Shown: positions 22,115-34,689, counted from the first letter of the stretch. The stretch: DNA of 64,000 nucleotides from Corythucha ciliata (GCA_038030265.1 CM075937.1:20832001-20896000); one strand, 5' to 3'. The notes: a model not told the origin generated them from the sequence alone. Translations and numbers: made by a program.

Positions 22115-22267
22115 GAAGGCGAGCTATGCTGCATGGATCCAAACTGTCAGAGTGTGCCGTCATGGTCTTGCCTGCATTCTGCTGTCACTTTCCCTGCGAC
22201 CGGGAACGGACTATCTCACATTAATTCTACTTCTTCTTGCGGTCGCAACTGTAGTCAGAATAACTGA
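22115..22267 (+). CDS. NELL: NELL terminal exon, copy 2
   Basis: A second copy of the terminal exon with an identical predicted protein, in the second unit of the 1.87-kb tandem duplication. It keeps a usable acceptor (ACGCACAG) and the same stop. The first AATAAA noticed downstream is at 23232-23237. Either copy could be spliced to the 15936 donor. Confidence 0.75.
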   Translation, partial: EGELCCMDPNCQSVPSWSCLHSAVTFPATGNGLSHINSTSSCGRNCSQNN

Positions 22268-22568
22268 ATGAAGAATTCGTTTAGGGTACGTTACTACAAC
22301 AATTTCTAGTCCAAGGCGGTTGTTTTTATATTTTAACAAAATGATTTTTTTTATCAATTATTTATTATTTATAAAACTTCTCTTTGATTTATCGTAAATT
22401 AGACGTTGCGATTGGGTCGAAAAACAAGATTTCTATAATTTAAAAGAATACTAAAAAAATGCAGGGGCCTGCTATCCTAATATTGTTGAGACTGATTTTA
22501 GAGTTACAGGCAATAAATCGAAGTGATTCTTACGTGGTGGGGGGCGGGGTATGAATGTGTGACTCAAT

Positions 22569-22610
<42 letters not shown>

Positions 22611-24470
22611 ACAACAAAAACAACACTTCAGTTCATTTTTTTTTTTTTCTGAAGGGAGCGAGCAAATTATGTCTTCCATTTCAAATCAACGTTGCCTATT
22701 TCAGCACTGGGTATAGCGAACGCAACTAAAAACAACACGATTTTTGTTTCCCACCACTGCCTTAAAATTATTTTTGTTCCGAGTCCTTTGAATCTATTTG
22801 AAAAAAAAAAGACAGAAAAAGAGCCTTCCGTGAAAGTTTTTTTTTTCTTTATAGAGTTCTCTCCTTTTCCAGTCAGAACTTTATAAAAATATTGGAACGT
22901 TCTCGCCGGAATGATGAGAGAACCACCCCCCGGGGTTGGAGTTCGATGAACACAGGGAGGAGATTTTTTTGGCTCTGTCGAAATTCAATTTATTTAATTC
23001 TTTCAATTTAGACTGCCTATATCGTATTGAAGCTGAGTTAAGCAATAAAAATAATATTTGCTAATAAAATGAAAACAACACTTGCAATAAAAAAAACTAA
23101 TAGAAATTGCTAGTTCCTTAAGAAAGAAGAAAAAGAACAAAATAATAGACACAATCCTTCGTGTGTGTTTGATGTACATAGACGACACATTCTTACTTAG
23201 AAAACTGTATATTTTGCATATATGTATAGTAAATAAAACGCAGATTTAGTCAGGAGAAGAGGGGGTGAACACTGGTGTAAAATGCTTATCATTTTGCAGT
23301 CAATGTCATTACGGGGATCTTTAAATAAATAAATAAAAAACACACAAAAGGCAATCATGGATCCGTTTAACTTGCCTGTGAAGGCATTTTAGCATTCGTC
23401 GTAGGATTTTTTGCTATTTTATAAGTTTTTCTCCTGGTAAGGGGAGGAGGGGGGAGCACTTGTGGCCTGTAGATGCAAATACTCGGGGGTTTCCCGAAAA
23501 CAAAACAAAAAACAAAAAAAACTGGATCATCAAAAAAGTGATTTGCCTTACCAAAGTAATTTAAATAATCCAAATAGCAATTATTGGCGTTAGGCGTGGT
23601 AATAATGAACAAAAAATTTAATAAATAAAAAACTAAAGCACAAATTATTGATTAAATTGTCGCCTAAACGAATTAAGACGCTAAGATTTTTTGTAAAAAG
23701 AAAATAGTTATAGACGAAAAATACAAAAACAACTTGATATTTCGTTAGAGAAATGTAAACACCTCTTACCCTCAATGTCCTAATTTCTAACGGTCAATAA
23801 CTGTCGAATAATAAACCCCCCCAAAATCGCTTTCTTCTCCTAAAAGGAAGAAAAAAAAACTGCTTCAGGCTTTAGTGAGAAACTGAAGGGATTTCCAATA
23901 AATTATATTTAAAAAAAGGGCTTTTTATTGTGTAAAAATAACAAATAAAATAAAAATTAGGTAAAAAAAAAAAAACACATTTCGATTGTTCTACTTGGCC
24001 TTGCTATTTGCTGTTTAGTTAGCAGTATAGGGAGACAAAAAGTAACCTTTTTGAAAGCACACTGTTGTACTCAGACTCTTGACGAAACTACTGTCTTTAA
24101 TTAGTAAAATTAAAAATGGTAATAATCATGTGAAGATGAGGAGGAAGAAGAAGAAGAAGAAGAAAAAACATAGTTTTCTGGAATACAACGATTTTTGCAG
24201 AAGTTATCTATGGAAGCAATTATTTTTGTTACGTTCATTTTGGGATATTGCAGATCGCGGGGGGTAGAGCGGCCTTCACAGCTGCAATGTCTGGGAATGC
24301 GTTGCACCTTCATTTTTGCGGTTTCATGTTCTTCTTGACGGGCTATAATAAGGAACCTTTAAAGACGAGTAGACGCATACGGAGCCATGTTCGTTCTTAT
24401 CAGTTTAATAAGAATGGTTGAGGGGGTGGTTTATTGACATCCACAAAACATCAACAAAAAGTGGATTTCA
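22268..24470. other. NELL 3' flank, AT-rich, no gene seen
   Basis: Includes a poly-A run of about 38 (22571-22608), an AATAAA at 23232-23237 usable by NELL, and a GAGGAAGAAGAAGAAG microsatellite at about 24137-24170. Short frames look random. Confidence 0.5.
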
Positions 24471-24530
24471 AGGTGACTAAACTTACTATAGGTGCCGCAG
24501 ATCTTCGGCCATTACTGTCCTTCATCTATT

Positions 24531-26747
24531 TCACGAGCAGTCCCAAGTTCCTTTGCGCTGGACCCAGTACATTATTAATTGTTATTGGGCTGTGATTTTT
24601 GAGCATTCATTACAGTCAACTTCAAAATTAACTTGTTGTGCTGCTCTACGGTGAGCAATCGGGAGCAAAGGACTGCTGGTGATGTCAGACTCCACCCCTC
24701 CCGTCCGATGGGCAGGGGGAAATCTGCGACACCTATAATAAAGTTTAGTCACCTTGGGTCAAGGTATTTAGACTACAGAGGTATGCTCGTATCTAGGGGC
24801 TCCTCCTTGGCAACCGTTACGTCACCCGGGTTAGATTTGAGACGAGATGAGAGGTTCTTCCAAAATTGTGATGTTATCGCACTCGTGGGTCCTTTCTGTC
24901 ACTTTGTTTTTTAGTCTTGCTTGGTTTGTTTTTGCCTTGTTCATCACATTCACCCAGCCTAGTATATTTGTATAGCTTTGTTATAGCCTGTTTTTAATTA
25001 TATTGTGGTTGTTTTACCCGAAACCAGACTACCGTTAGGAATTTCTTTGGATTTACATCACCTCTCGTATCGGTGGGGTACGTAATTCAAAGTGTTGAAT
25101 TAATATTTCATTGTTCAATTGTAAGGAAGCATACCTTACAATTATAATACTCCCACACCTATTTTATGACCGAAAGTCATGTTCATTTGATTGATCGGGC
25201 GCATGAAAGCTCGTTCCAGCCGCTACTTTTTTGTAAACTTGTTCCCAACAATTTTTGACGTAAAGTCATTCCGTGTAAAGTCGTTCCGCTCACATGTCGA
25301 GACCTGTTCCCCCAAGTTTTAGCAGTGATTCTAATCACTTACAAATGTAGAACTTGGATTTCTTACTGGTAACGAATACTGACGGGGATATTTTATTCAA
25401 ATACCTACCGCCTGATTTAAATGGATCTAACCCCATGACGTCATTGCGCGAATGATTATGATTGGCTAAAAAGTTAGGAGCATACCTCTATGTACCTTGA
25501 CCTTGGGTGGACTTTACAAGACTGATAATTGATAAGAGCGAACATGGCGTCTGAGATTTTACCTGTCTGATTATAGGTTCTCTAGCTGTAACACTGAAAG
25601 CGTTTTCCGTTCAACACGCCACACAAGCGTAGTGCCTCGTCCTTTCTAAGAACATATGTTTCAATTCAGAAAGAACGGGTTGAAAAGGCAACCTTACACC
25701 CAACGGTAGTGTATTGCATTGAATGTAAAACGCTATTAAGTTATGACAGCTACAGGGGAACAGTTAAGATTTTTACACCTTCCACCTCTTCTACAAGTAC
25801 CTATCGTGTTTCGAGCCAATTATGTCTACACGTACTACAAAATTACATTTTTTTTATGCTAAAAGTCCAACGTCATCAATAAAGCAGTAGCTTCAACAAT
25901 CTCCTTTGTTTCTAGGCTAGTTTCCGTAGTTTGTCTAGAAACTCTGGTTCCTTTACGGCCGAAATGCGCAGTTTTATGGGAAAAACAGCGAGTTAAGACA
26001 CGAATGGGCCACATAAACCCGAAATTTTGCCTATATACCAGAATGCGCGCGGCGTGTTTTGCGCATACAAAAAATACAGCCAGAGGCCACCAAAAGTGGA
26101 ATATTACAACTGCGCTGAAACATAGTACAATTACTGTGCTGTCACACTCAACTATCTTCTTTTTTTGAATTGCATGTAAGGCCGTTTACACACGAAGCGA
26201 CTAAAATTGAAACTGGTTGGAAACTTGAGTTACAAACCAGTCACCTTTGAGTCTCTTCCTCGTATTTTGACAATGCTCCACCTACGGTAGAGAATCTTTA
26301 AAACACACGCACGCCATCTTTGGTGGCTCTGTCTTCTGTTTAGTAATGCTAACTCGATGGGAGTTACCATCTTTTGGAGTGAATTTTCTCTAAAAATGAG
26401 ATGAGTCACAGTTGGATAGACCGCCGGAGTACAAAGTCCGTGTACAAAGGATCACTATTTAATCGAGTAAAATATGTTGGGCTCTTTTGATTTTGTGTTG
26501 CGCTCTGCTAAAAATGACTCAACTCATTCATTGGATAGCCTCAAGCTAAACTCTATACGTCCACTGGCTAGCTGATGCCTTGGAAAACCAAGATACCTGG
26601 AGCGAGCAGTTTTGGGAATTCAACCATTCTTCTCCAGCAGAAGACAGCTGGGAATCAGTCAGGCAAGCCTACGTCGTTACAGATGGTTTCTTATATTCAT
26701 TCGACAACACATTTTAGAAACGGTCGATATTTGTTTTCAAAGGCTTT
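24531..26747. repeat. 2.2-kb repeat, copy 1 (adjacent to gene 3' end)
   Basis: Repeated almost exactly at 28818 to about 31030. It has no convincing ORF. Near its left side a 33-bp inverted repeat (24474-24506 against 24722-24756) frames about 215 bp, and there is a short palindrome around 25123-25147. Copy 1 runs straight into the 3' flank of the broken coiled-coil copy. Confidence 0.85.
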
Positions 26748-28817
26748 TATATGTGTTTCATCAAAGTCACCATAATAAATGTGAACATATTTAGCAACTT
26801 CTGCAAAAGAAATTATTGCTGGTTAATAATGCAATTCCTTGTTCGCTTTAGTACCTTCATTCTAGAGCAGGTACGGTTAATTCATTGCAAGAAAATGACA
26901 AGAAACCTAGTGAGATTGGTTATTTTTTACCAAGCTTGGCTAGGTCATTTCTGTTAAAACAACCGAGTGAGTCGGATAAAAACAACCGTGTGTGTACTCG
27001 GTATAATATGACCGAGTAACTCGGTTAATAATGTTATAATTTGGTTGAACACTTTTTACCAAGCTACTTGGTTGATGATGAAATGACTCGGGTGCAAATT
27101 TTTGACCGAGTAATCAACTTGATTTAACCTAGCACATCTATTAGGTTGAATCTGCCAAAATACTTGGTTAAAATCAAACTCGGTTAGAAATTGTGTTTAA
27201 CCGGAAAATGATACCAGGTTAAAACGACCGAACTTACTCGGGTGCAAATTATTAACCAAGTAAGCTCATTTAAATTCAACCGAGTTTTGAGCTGTTTTTT
27301 CTCCCAGTGTAGTGTTCGTAGTAAATTTGAATAGCCGATTTTTCGTCATACAATCATATTTTCGGAAGATAATTTTCCCAGTTCTTGGAAAAACAGCTGA
27401 TTTTAGCTGATGAGGCTCTGATGGCTCTTCCGTGGACTTCAATCAGGGCTTTCGATTGCGCAGCCACTGCGTGCGCCCATATACATATAGCGTACATATA
27501 ATGCGCACGCGAGACGATTTTCAACCGAGTAACCAACCCCCTCCATCTAAACTTAACCCCCACCAACACCCATTGTCATTAATAACAAACTCAAACTGGA
27601 GTTTGAGGCCAAAACTCGTATGGGGCACGTTTGCTCCTCCCCCCTTATCCAACTGGAGCCTTTTTAGCAACATTGTATTTTATTTATGCTCTACAAATTT
27701 ATTTATATAAAAAACTCCTTATTTTTAGGTCGCACAATTGAATTAATTGGCCTTCGCGTCCATTTTTCATTCCCGTCGCAATTCATTCATTACGCTGAAT
27801 GTACTTTTGGTATCTACAATGTGAAACGTCCCGTTTCTTACTATTCCCCACGTTCCATGTATCATGTACTCACCTTTCCTCCCAGACTTTGGCCCGACTC
27901 CCCACCGTCAATTTGACCGCGTTGAGGCGTTGCACGTGTAAGCGATGCACGTTGCGGTGGTGCCCCGGCCGGTGACGGAGTCACCTGTCGCTTTTGCTGC
28001 GGGGGTGGATTCTCCCCGGTTGGTGGCTCACCGGCTCCGCCACCTTGTTCCAGTTCAGGGGCGGCGGCTGCCGCCGCCGCCGCTTCCTTCTCTTTGTCAT
28101 CGGCCAATTTCAAGTGAAATTCGAGGGAGGCCGCTTTTTCTTTTTCATCTTGAAGAAGTTTTGCAAGAAGCCGCTCCGTGACAGCCGCTTGTTTAAGTTT
28201 GCCTTTAAGCGACTGAAAAGCGTCGACGCGTTCCGTAAATAACGCTGTAATTTATTTATTGTTGTTATTTATACCTGAATGATTTTCTTTTGCATTTCCA
28301 ATTCGTCCGACTTTTTCGACGGCGTTATAACCGATCTTTGAACGTTTTTAATACTTTCTTGCGCTTTTTTAAGCTTTTCTTCCAGTTCCTTTGATCTTTG
28401 CATTTCATTCTGGGCCATACACCTGTACCAGACGTTTCCGGAAAATAGTTGAGGGTGGTAAAGCAAGCAGAGCGGGCAGAGGGGAGGGACTATTTACAGG
28501 CAATGATTCAATTGACTTTCGGTCATTTGCGCCTGCTGTCGCATCATGGCCTGTTCGGCGGGTGATCTTTCAGTCATGCGCATCTCAAGTTCAAGATTCC
28601 AAGTGCGAAGACTTTCCAGCTCTTTTTGGTATTGTTGAATGCTCTGAGTGAGAGCGCATGCTATTCGGGGGCAAATTTGTTTAGATTTTGGAAGTTTCGA
28701 GAATGTGTGGTCGTGTGTGTGTGTGGGGGGGGGGGTGTTTACTTCGTTTTTGGGCTTCAAGCTGTCGGCCGGTGATCTCATTCTGAAGAACGCACGTTTT
28801 CTTCAAAACGGCTTTCT
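26748..28817. repeat. Segmental duplication unit, copy 1
   Basis: Matches 34690-36767 base for base apart from a few changes: 3' exons and 3' flank of the coiled-coil gene plus the CTCGG-rich zone. The match ends exactly where the 2.2-kb insertion starts. Confidence 0.9.
26950..27330. repeat. Zone of alternating ACCGAGTA / CTCGGTTA palindromic words
   Basis: About 380 bp in which ACCGAG, CTCGGTTA, ACTTGGTTA and ACCAAGTA words recur every 20-40 bp in both orientations, ending TTTTTTCTCCCAGTGTAG. Looks like the subterminal region of a DNA transposon. A second copy is at 34896-35276. Confidence 0.6.
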
Positions 28818-31800
28818 TTTCACGAGCAGTCCCAAGTTCCTTTGCGCTGGACCCAGTACATTATTAATTGTTATTGGGCTGTGATTTTTGAGCATTCATT
28901 ACCGTCAACTTCAAAATTAACTTGTTGTGCTGCTCTACTGTAGGGACTGCTGGTGATGTCAGACTCCACCCCTCCCGTCCGATGGGCAGGGGGAAATCTG
29001 CGACACCTATAATAAAGTTTAGTCACCTTGGGTCAAGGTATTTAGACTACAGAGGTATGCTCGTATCTAGGGGCTCCTCCTTGGCAACCGTTACGTCACC
29101 CGGGTTAGATTTGAGATGAGATGAGAGGTTCTTCCAAAATTGTGATGTTATCGCACTCGTGGGTCCTTTCTGTCACTTTGTTTTTTAGTCTTGCTTGGTT
29201 TGTTTTTGCCTTGTTCATCACATTCACCCAGCCTAGTATATTTGTATAGCTTTGTTATAGCCTGTTTTTAATTATATTGTGGTTGTTTTACCCGAAACCA
29301 GACTACCGTTAGGAATTTCTTTGGATTTACATCACCTCTCGTATCGGTGGGGTACGTAATTCAAAGTGTTGAATTAATATTTCATTGTTCAATTGTAAGG
29401 AAGCATACCTTACAATTATAATACTCCCACACCTATTTTATGACCGAAAGTCATGTTCATTTGATTGATCGGGCGCATGAAAGCTCGTTCCAGCCGCTAC
29501 TTTTTTTGTAAACTTGTTCCCAACAATTTTTGACGTAAAGTCATTCCGTGTAAAGTCGTTCCGCTCACATGTCGAGACCTGTTCCTCCAAGTTTCAGCAG
29601 TGATTCTAATCACTTACAAATGTAGAACTTGGATTTCTTACTGGTAACGAATACTGACGGGGATATTTTATTCAAATACCTACCGCCTGATTTAAATGGA
29701 TCTAACCCCATGACGTCATTGCGCGAATGATTATGATTGGCTAAAAAGTTAGGAGCATACCTCTGTAGTCTATGTACCTTGACCTTGGGTGGACTTTACA
29801 AGACTGATAATTGATAAGAGCGAACATGGCGTCTGTGATTTTACCTGTCTGATTATAGGTTCTCTAGCTGTAACACTGATACGTTTTCCGTTCAACACGC
29901 CACACAAGCGTAGTGCCTCGTCCTTTCTATGAACATATGTTTCAATTCAGAAAGAACGGGTTGAAAAGGCAACCTTACACCCAACGGTAGTGTATTGCAT
30001 TGAATGTAAAACGCTATTAAGTTATGACAACTACAGGGGAACAGTTAAGATTTTTACACCTTCCACCTCTTCTACAAGTATCGTGTTTCGAGCCAATTAT
30101 GTCTACACGTACTACAAAATTACATTTTTTTTTATGCTAAAAGTCCAACGTCATCAATAAAGCAGTAGCTTCAACAATCTCCTTTGTTTCTAGGCTAGTT
30201 TCCGTAGTTTGTCTAGAAACTCTGGTTCCTTTGCGGCCGAAATGCGCAGTTTTATGGGAAAAACAGCGAGTTAAGACACGAATGGGCCACATAAACCCGA
30301 AATTTCGCCTATGTGCCAGAATGCGCGCGGCGTGTTTTGCGCATACAAAAAATGCAGCCAGAGGCCACCAAAAGGGGAATATTACAACTGCGCTGAAACA
30401 TAGTACAATTACTGTGCTGTCACTCTTAACTATCTTCTTTTTTTGAATTGCATGTAAGGCCGTCTACACACGAAGCGACTAAAAATGAAACTGGTTGGAA
30501 ACTTGAGTTACAAACCAGTCACCTTTGAGTCTCTTGCCCGTATTTTGACAATGCTCCACCTACGGTAGAGAATCTTTAAAACACAAGCACGCCATCTTTG
30601 GTGACTCTGTCTTCTGTTTAGTAATGTTAACTCGATGGGAGTTACCATCTTTTGGAGTGAATTTTCTCTAAAAATGAGATGAGTCACAGTTAGATAGACG
30701 CCGGAGTACAAAGTCCGTGTACAAAGGATCACTGTTTAATCGAGTAAAATATGTTGGGCTCTTTTGATTTTGTGTTGCGCTCTGCTAAAAATGACTCAAC
30801 TCATTCATTGGATAGCCTCAAGCTAAACTCTATACGTCCACTGGCTAGCTGATGCCTTGGAAAACCAAGATACCTGGAGCGAGCAGTTTTGGGAATTCAA
30901 CCATTCTTCTCCAGCAGAAGACAGCTGGGAATCAGTCAGGCAAGCCTACGTCGTTACAGATGGTTTCTTATATTCATTCGACAACACATTTTAGAAACGG
31001 TCGATATTTGTTTTCAAAGGCTTTTATATGTAGGAGTTGGTTGGATTAAAGAAAACGTCTCGCTTTCTCCTCTTTGATAAGTTCTTGAGTAGTAATCGTG
31101 ACGATATTGTGCAATTCGGCTAGTTCTTCCATCGTGCAACTCTATTAGGTACGGGAAGGAGGAGGGGGTGTATACCGGGTCTGAATAAACGTTTACGTGG
31201 GGAGGGAGATGAGCTTACCGCCACACCGGATTTCAACATCTTTCTCAGAATTCCATTCAGTGGCGTGTCCAGAGGTTCGAGTTCTGTGACAATTAACAAC
31301 AAATAATTAAATGATTGAAGCCTCCAAACAAATAATAAAATAAAAATTACCGTTCAGAGTCGCGATTCTCTCGCGGAGTTTTCCAATTTCATCCAAAAGG
31401 CTCTCTTTTTCTGACTTAAGCTCATCCATTAAATCCTGAAGTTGTTCCAACTTCACATTCATCCCGATGAGTTTACCCTTCTGCTCGGAAATCTCGTTCG
31501 TTTTCTGAACGGACAGCTCTTGCTCCATCTTTATCCGGTCCTTCAGCTCGACTATCAAGTTTCCAGCATCCTCTAGCCGGACTCGAATCACCTCCAAATC
31601 CTTCGTCAACGCATTAACTCGCTCGAGCGCCGACAGCAACTGACCGTCGACAACGCGTTTCGACTGTGTCAGGTGGTTAAACTGCTCCACATGTTTCTTG
31701 AGAGCGTCCTGTGCTCCTTTGAGAAGAATTTCTTTTTCGAAAATCTGTTTCTTGGCCTTCTCTAGCTCGTTTTCAAGCCCTTCAATGTCTGCGTAGAGTT

Positions 31801-33341
31801 GATTTATTGCGTTCTCATTGAACTCGATCGATTGTTTCGCTTGATCCAATTCAATCATCAAGTCCTCTCGAGCGCTTTCACTTTCAGATAATTTCGATTT
31901 GAGTTTGATCAAATAATCATTTAACGTTTTTTTTTCTTCTTGACAAGCGCTGAGAAGATCCCTAAGACTGTCAAGTTGACTCGTCACCAACGCGAGCTTG
32001 TCTTTTTGTGCGTTACTTTCGTCGGTTAACATTTTCATCTCATTTTTGTCACTCATCGTAGCTTCCTTCAATTGATCGTTCTCCCTTTGTAACGCCGCTA
32101 GTGTTTTGTTCGCAATTTTCAAGTCTGACTCCATTCAGCGTTGGTTATTTCGAGTTTCCTCACTTTAGTTTCTAGCGCGTGCACCATTTCTTCAGCTTCG
32201 ATGTGTTTCGCTCGCAGTTCGTCCAATTTAGCGTGAGCCGTCTGACTGTCGGCTTTCACTTTCTCCAACTCGATCAACAGTTTGCCCATCGCATTTCTCA
32301 GCTCGCCTGCTTCATCCATCAGCTGAGCAATTTCTTTCTCCTTCACTTTGTTGTCATGCTCGCACACTTGCAGTTGTTCCGTCGCAAGCGACAATTCCTT
32401 CCTTAACTCCATAATTTTCGCCTCTTTTCCTTGTAGCTGAGCTCTATTGTCAGCCAACTCCAACTCTAGCTCCTCACAGCGACTGTTCTCCTCTCCGAGT
32501 TCACTTTTGAGTCTGTCCATTTCAGCCGACATTTCGCCGTTCTTTTTCTTTGTCTCGCTCAGCTCTTTTTCAAGTTTCTCCTTCATAGTCGAACACTCCT
32601 TCAAAAGTTTTCCCATTTTTTCGATTTCCGCCTTCGCTTCCTCCAGCAATTTTTTCGTCTCCTCCAATTCGGCCTCCACGTCTTCCAGTCGTTGATGAAA
32701 CTTTTCTTCCATCAATCGCATTCTCTCCTCGAGGGCGGCATTTTGAGCGTGACGCGTTTTTATCGTATTTCTCAGATCGGAATTTTCGTTTTGACACTTG
32801 AGAACTTCCTCATTTAAAAGGTCAATTTCAAGGCTCAGCTGAGCCAGCTCGGTTTTTAAGGATTCAATGAGATACGAGGCCTCTCTAAGTTGTTCCTCCT
32901 TGTCCTCGAGCGTTTTCTTTAATTTAGCCAACTCTTTTTCCACGTCCGCTAATTGTATTTCTTTTTTCGATAAAGTTTCCTTGAGAGAATCGATAATCTT
33001 CTTCAATTTTTCGATTTCCGCCTTAAAAGCGATGTTTTCCTCGACGAGCGGCAACAGTTTGTCCCGCTCTTTCGTCACCGCGGCGAGATCCAAAAGCGTT
33101 GCGTCCAATTTCTTTTTCACTTCCCCGTTAGCAGCTTTCAGACTCGATATTTCGGCGGCGTTTTGCGTCAATTTTCCGTGAGCTCGTCTATTCGATCGTT
33201 CAAACCGATAATTTCTTCGCCATGCTTTTCCTGAGCTGACGTCGCCTTTTCTTTTTCGGACGCCACCTCGTTCAACAGGTTGTTGTAGTCCTTTCTGAGT
33301 TGTTCGGTTTTTAAATCAGCCTCATTCAATTTTTTGTCGAG
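27790..33341 (-). pseudogene. Truncated, interrupted duplicate of the coiled-coil gene
   Basis: Near-identical copy of the 3' half of the gene at 35736-39118. Matching exons: 31351-33341 (partial), 31219-31283, 31141 down to about 31055, 28743 to about 28817, 28498-28660, 28275-28422, 27874-28212 and the stop at 27790-27792. Four defects: it loses everything upstream of 33341 at a Penelope-like element; a 2.2-kb insertion replaces about 57 bp of one exon (28818 to about 31057); and single-base losses near 32133 and 33175 shift the frame of the large exon. Both single-base losses are in homopolymers, so they could be sequencing errors; the two structural breaks cannot. Confidence 0.85.
28818..31057. 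repeat. 2.2-kb repeat, copy 2, inserted in a coiled-coil exon
   Basis: Interrupts the exon equivalent to 36689-36908. The left junction shares TTCA with the target. The right side ends with about 30 nt that are the reverse complement of 34617-34647, the 3' end region of the Penelope-like element. The inserted sequence otherwise matches 24531-26747 with scattered single-base differences. Confidence 0.85.
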
Positions 33342-34689
33342 TTTAATTTTAATCAATAAGCAACGTACGAAAATAAATAAGTAATAAATAAATAAATAAG
33401 TTGATAAATAATTGAATGCCTACGTTCTTTAAAGGGAAGCCCTTGTCGTTAGTAAAAATATATGTATTTCCACACAGTGGTTGTCATTAACTGAATGCTA
33501 CGTGGGCTTTCACCGGTCTAGCCGCGTTTATGAGCGATAACGAATTCAGGAGAGGGGAACGAGCCATTTCTAATCTTTCGTTTAAGACCCTATCATTTCC
33601 ATTTAAATTAAACTCCTGGAAAATCTCGGTCGCTTCCAGACAGTCCATGAATTTTCCTTTCGGAGCGAAGTGTAGTAAAGTCGCCTCGTGCTGTCCACTG
33701 TTTTGATGGATCGAGCCTTTACTTTGCCTTTATCAACTTTTGACCGAGACGAAGAGCTCCAATTTATAGAACACCTCGCGGATATTAATGGTTACCCGAC
33801 CCAACTCGTGGGTAACCTAATTGAAAAGAAAAGACGGAAGATCATGCTTTCAAATATGACATCTTTATCAGTTTTGGACGCGCCGGAGAAGAAATGGATG
33901 AGGCTTCCATACCTAGGGCCACTTTCGGACAAAATAGGTAGTATTCTGAGACGTAAAGGGTATGGAATCGGCTACAAATCGACAGGTACCCTGAAAGAAA
34001 AGTTTTCCTTTTTGAAAGACGCCGTGAAATTCGAGGACCGGAGTGGCATTTACAGGTTAAAGTGTGGTAGATGTGAAGAGGCCTTCTACATTGGTCAGGT
34101 TGGTCGCGCTCTTAAATACCGGCTACGTGAACACACAACTCGCTCGAACTCTCGATTTAAGCTCCACGTCGACAACTGTGAAGGGCAAAACAGTGGACAG
34201 CACGAGGCGACTTTACTACACTTCGCTCCGAAAGGAAAATTCATGGACTGTCTGGAAGCGACCGAGATTTTCCAGGAGTTTAATTTAAATGGAAATGATA
34301 GGGTCTTAAACGAAAGATTAGAAATGGCTCGTTCCCCTCTCCTGAATTCGTTATCGCTCATAAACGCGGCTAGACCGGTGAAAGCCCACGTAGCATTCAG
34401 TTAATGACAACCACTGTGTGGAAATACATATATTTTACTAACGACAAGGGCTTCCCTTTAAAGAACGTAGGCATTCAATTATTTATCAACTTATTTATTT
34501 ATTTATTACTTATTTATTTTCGTACGTTGCTTATTGATTAAAATTAAACTGTCGCAGCATCCCTGAAGATGACTATTAATAGTTGAAAACCGGTTCGGAA
34601 AAATAAACACTGTGAACGAGACGTTTTCTTTAATCCAACCAACTCCTGTGTCTTGGACGTTCACGTCATCGCTTCTCGAGGAGGTATTG
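33342..34689 (+). mobile_element. Penelope-like retroelement, 5'-truncated, with inverted 5' arm
   Basis: Forward part encodes the end of a reverse transcriptase and a GIY-YIG endonuclease. The left 365 bp (33341-33705) are the near-perfect reverse complement of 34186-34550, the arrangement known for Penelope-like elements whose copies carry an inverted partial copy. The 3' tail (about 34551-34680) follows. It disrupts the duplicated coiled-coil exon at 33341. Confidence 0.85.
33688..34404 (+). CDS. Penelope-like RT C-terminus plus GIY-YIG endonuclease
   Basis: 238 codons. Residues 20-50 (DEELQFIEHLADINGYP) resemble the RT thumb; a KIGSILRRKGY segment leads into SGIYRLKCGRCEEAFYIGQ, the GIY...YIG catalytic signature with a CxxC, followed by LKYRLREH with the catalytic Arg and an Asn/Glu-rich remainder. 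The RT palm, including the YADD box, is absent, so the element is non-autonomous. The apparent start Met lies in the inverted-arm junction and is not a biological start. Confidence 0.8.
   Translation: MLSTVLMDRAFTLPLSTFDRDEELQFIEHLADINGYPTQLVGNLIEKKRRKIMLSNMTSLSVLDAPEKKWMRLPYLGPLSDKIGSILRRKGYGIGYKSTGTLKEKFSFLKDAVKFEDRSGIYRLKCGRCEEAFYIGQVGRALKYRLREHTTRSNSRFKLHVDNCEGQNSGQHEATLLHFAPKGKFMDCLEATEIFQEFNLNGNDRVLNERLEMARSPLLNSLSLINAARPVKAHVAFS

Larger units (their letters stand above)
18759..22513 (+). repeat. Tandem duplication of NELL 3' end, two 1.87-kb units
   Basis: Unit 1 is 18759-20630 and unit 2 is 20631-22513. They are nearly identical through intron, microexon candidate, terminal exon and 3' flank. 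Differences are mostly in homopolymer lengths plus a few substitutions. The junction GGCAA/GTGGCCGTGAG in the middle shows direct head-to-tail order. Confidence 0.95.

Noticed and set aside
33688..33760. Biological start Met of the Penelope frame
   Set aside because: It lies at the junction of the inverted arm; the real coding start is lost with the 5' truncation.
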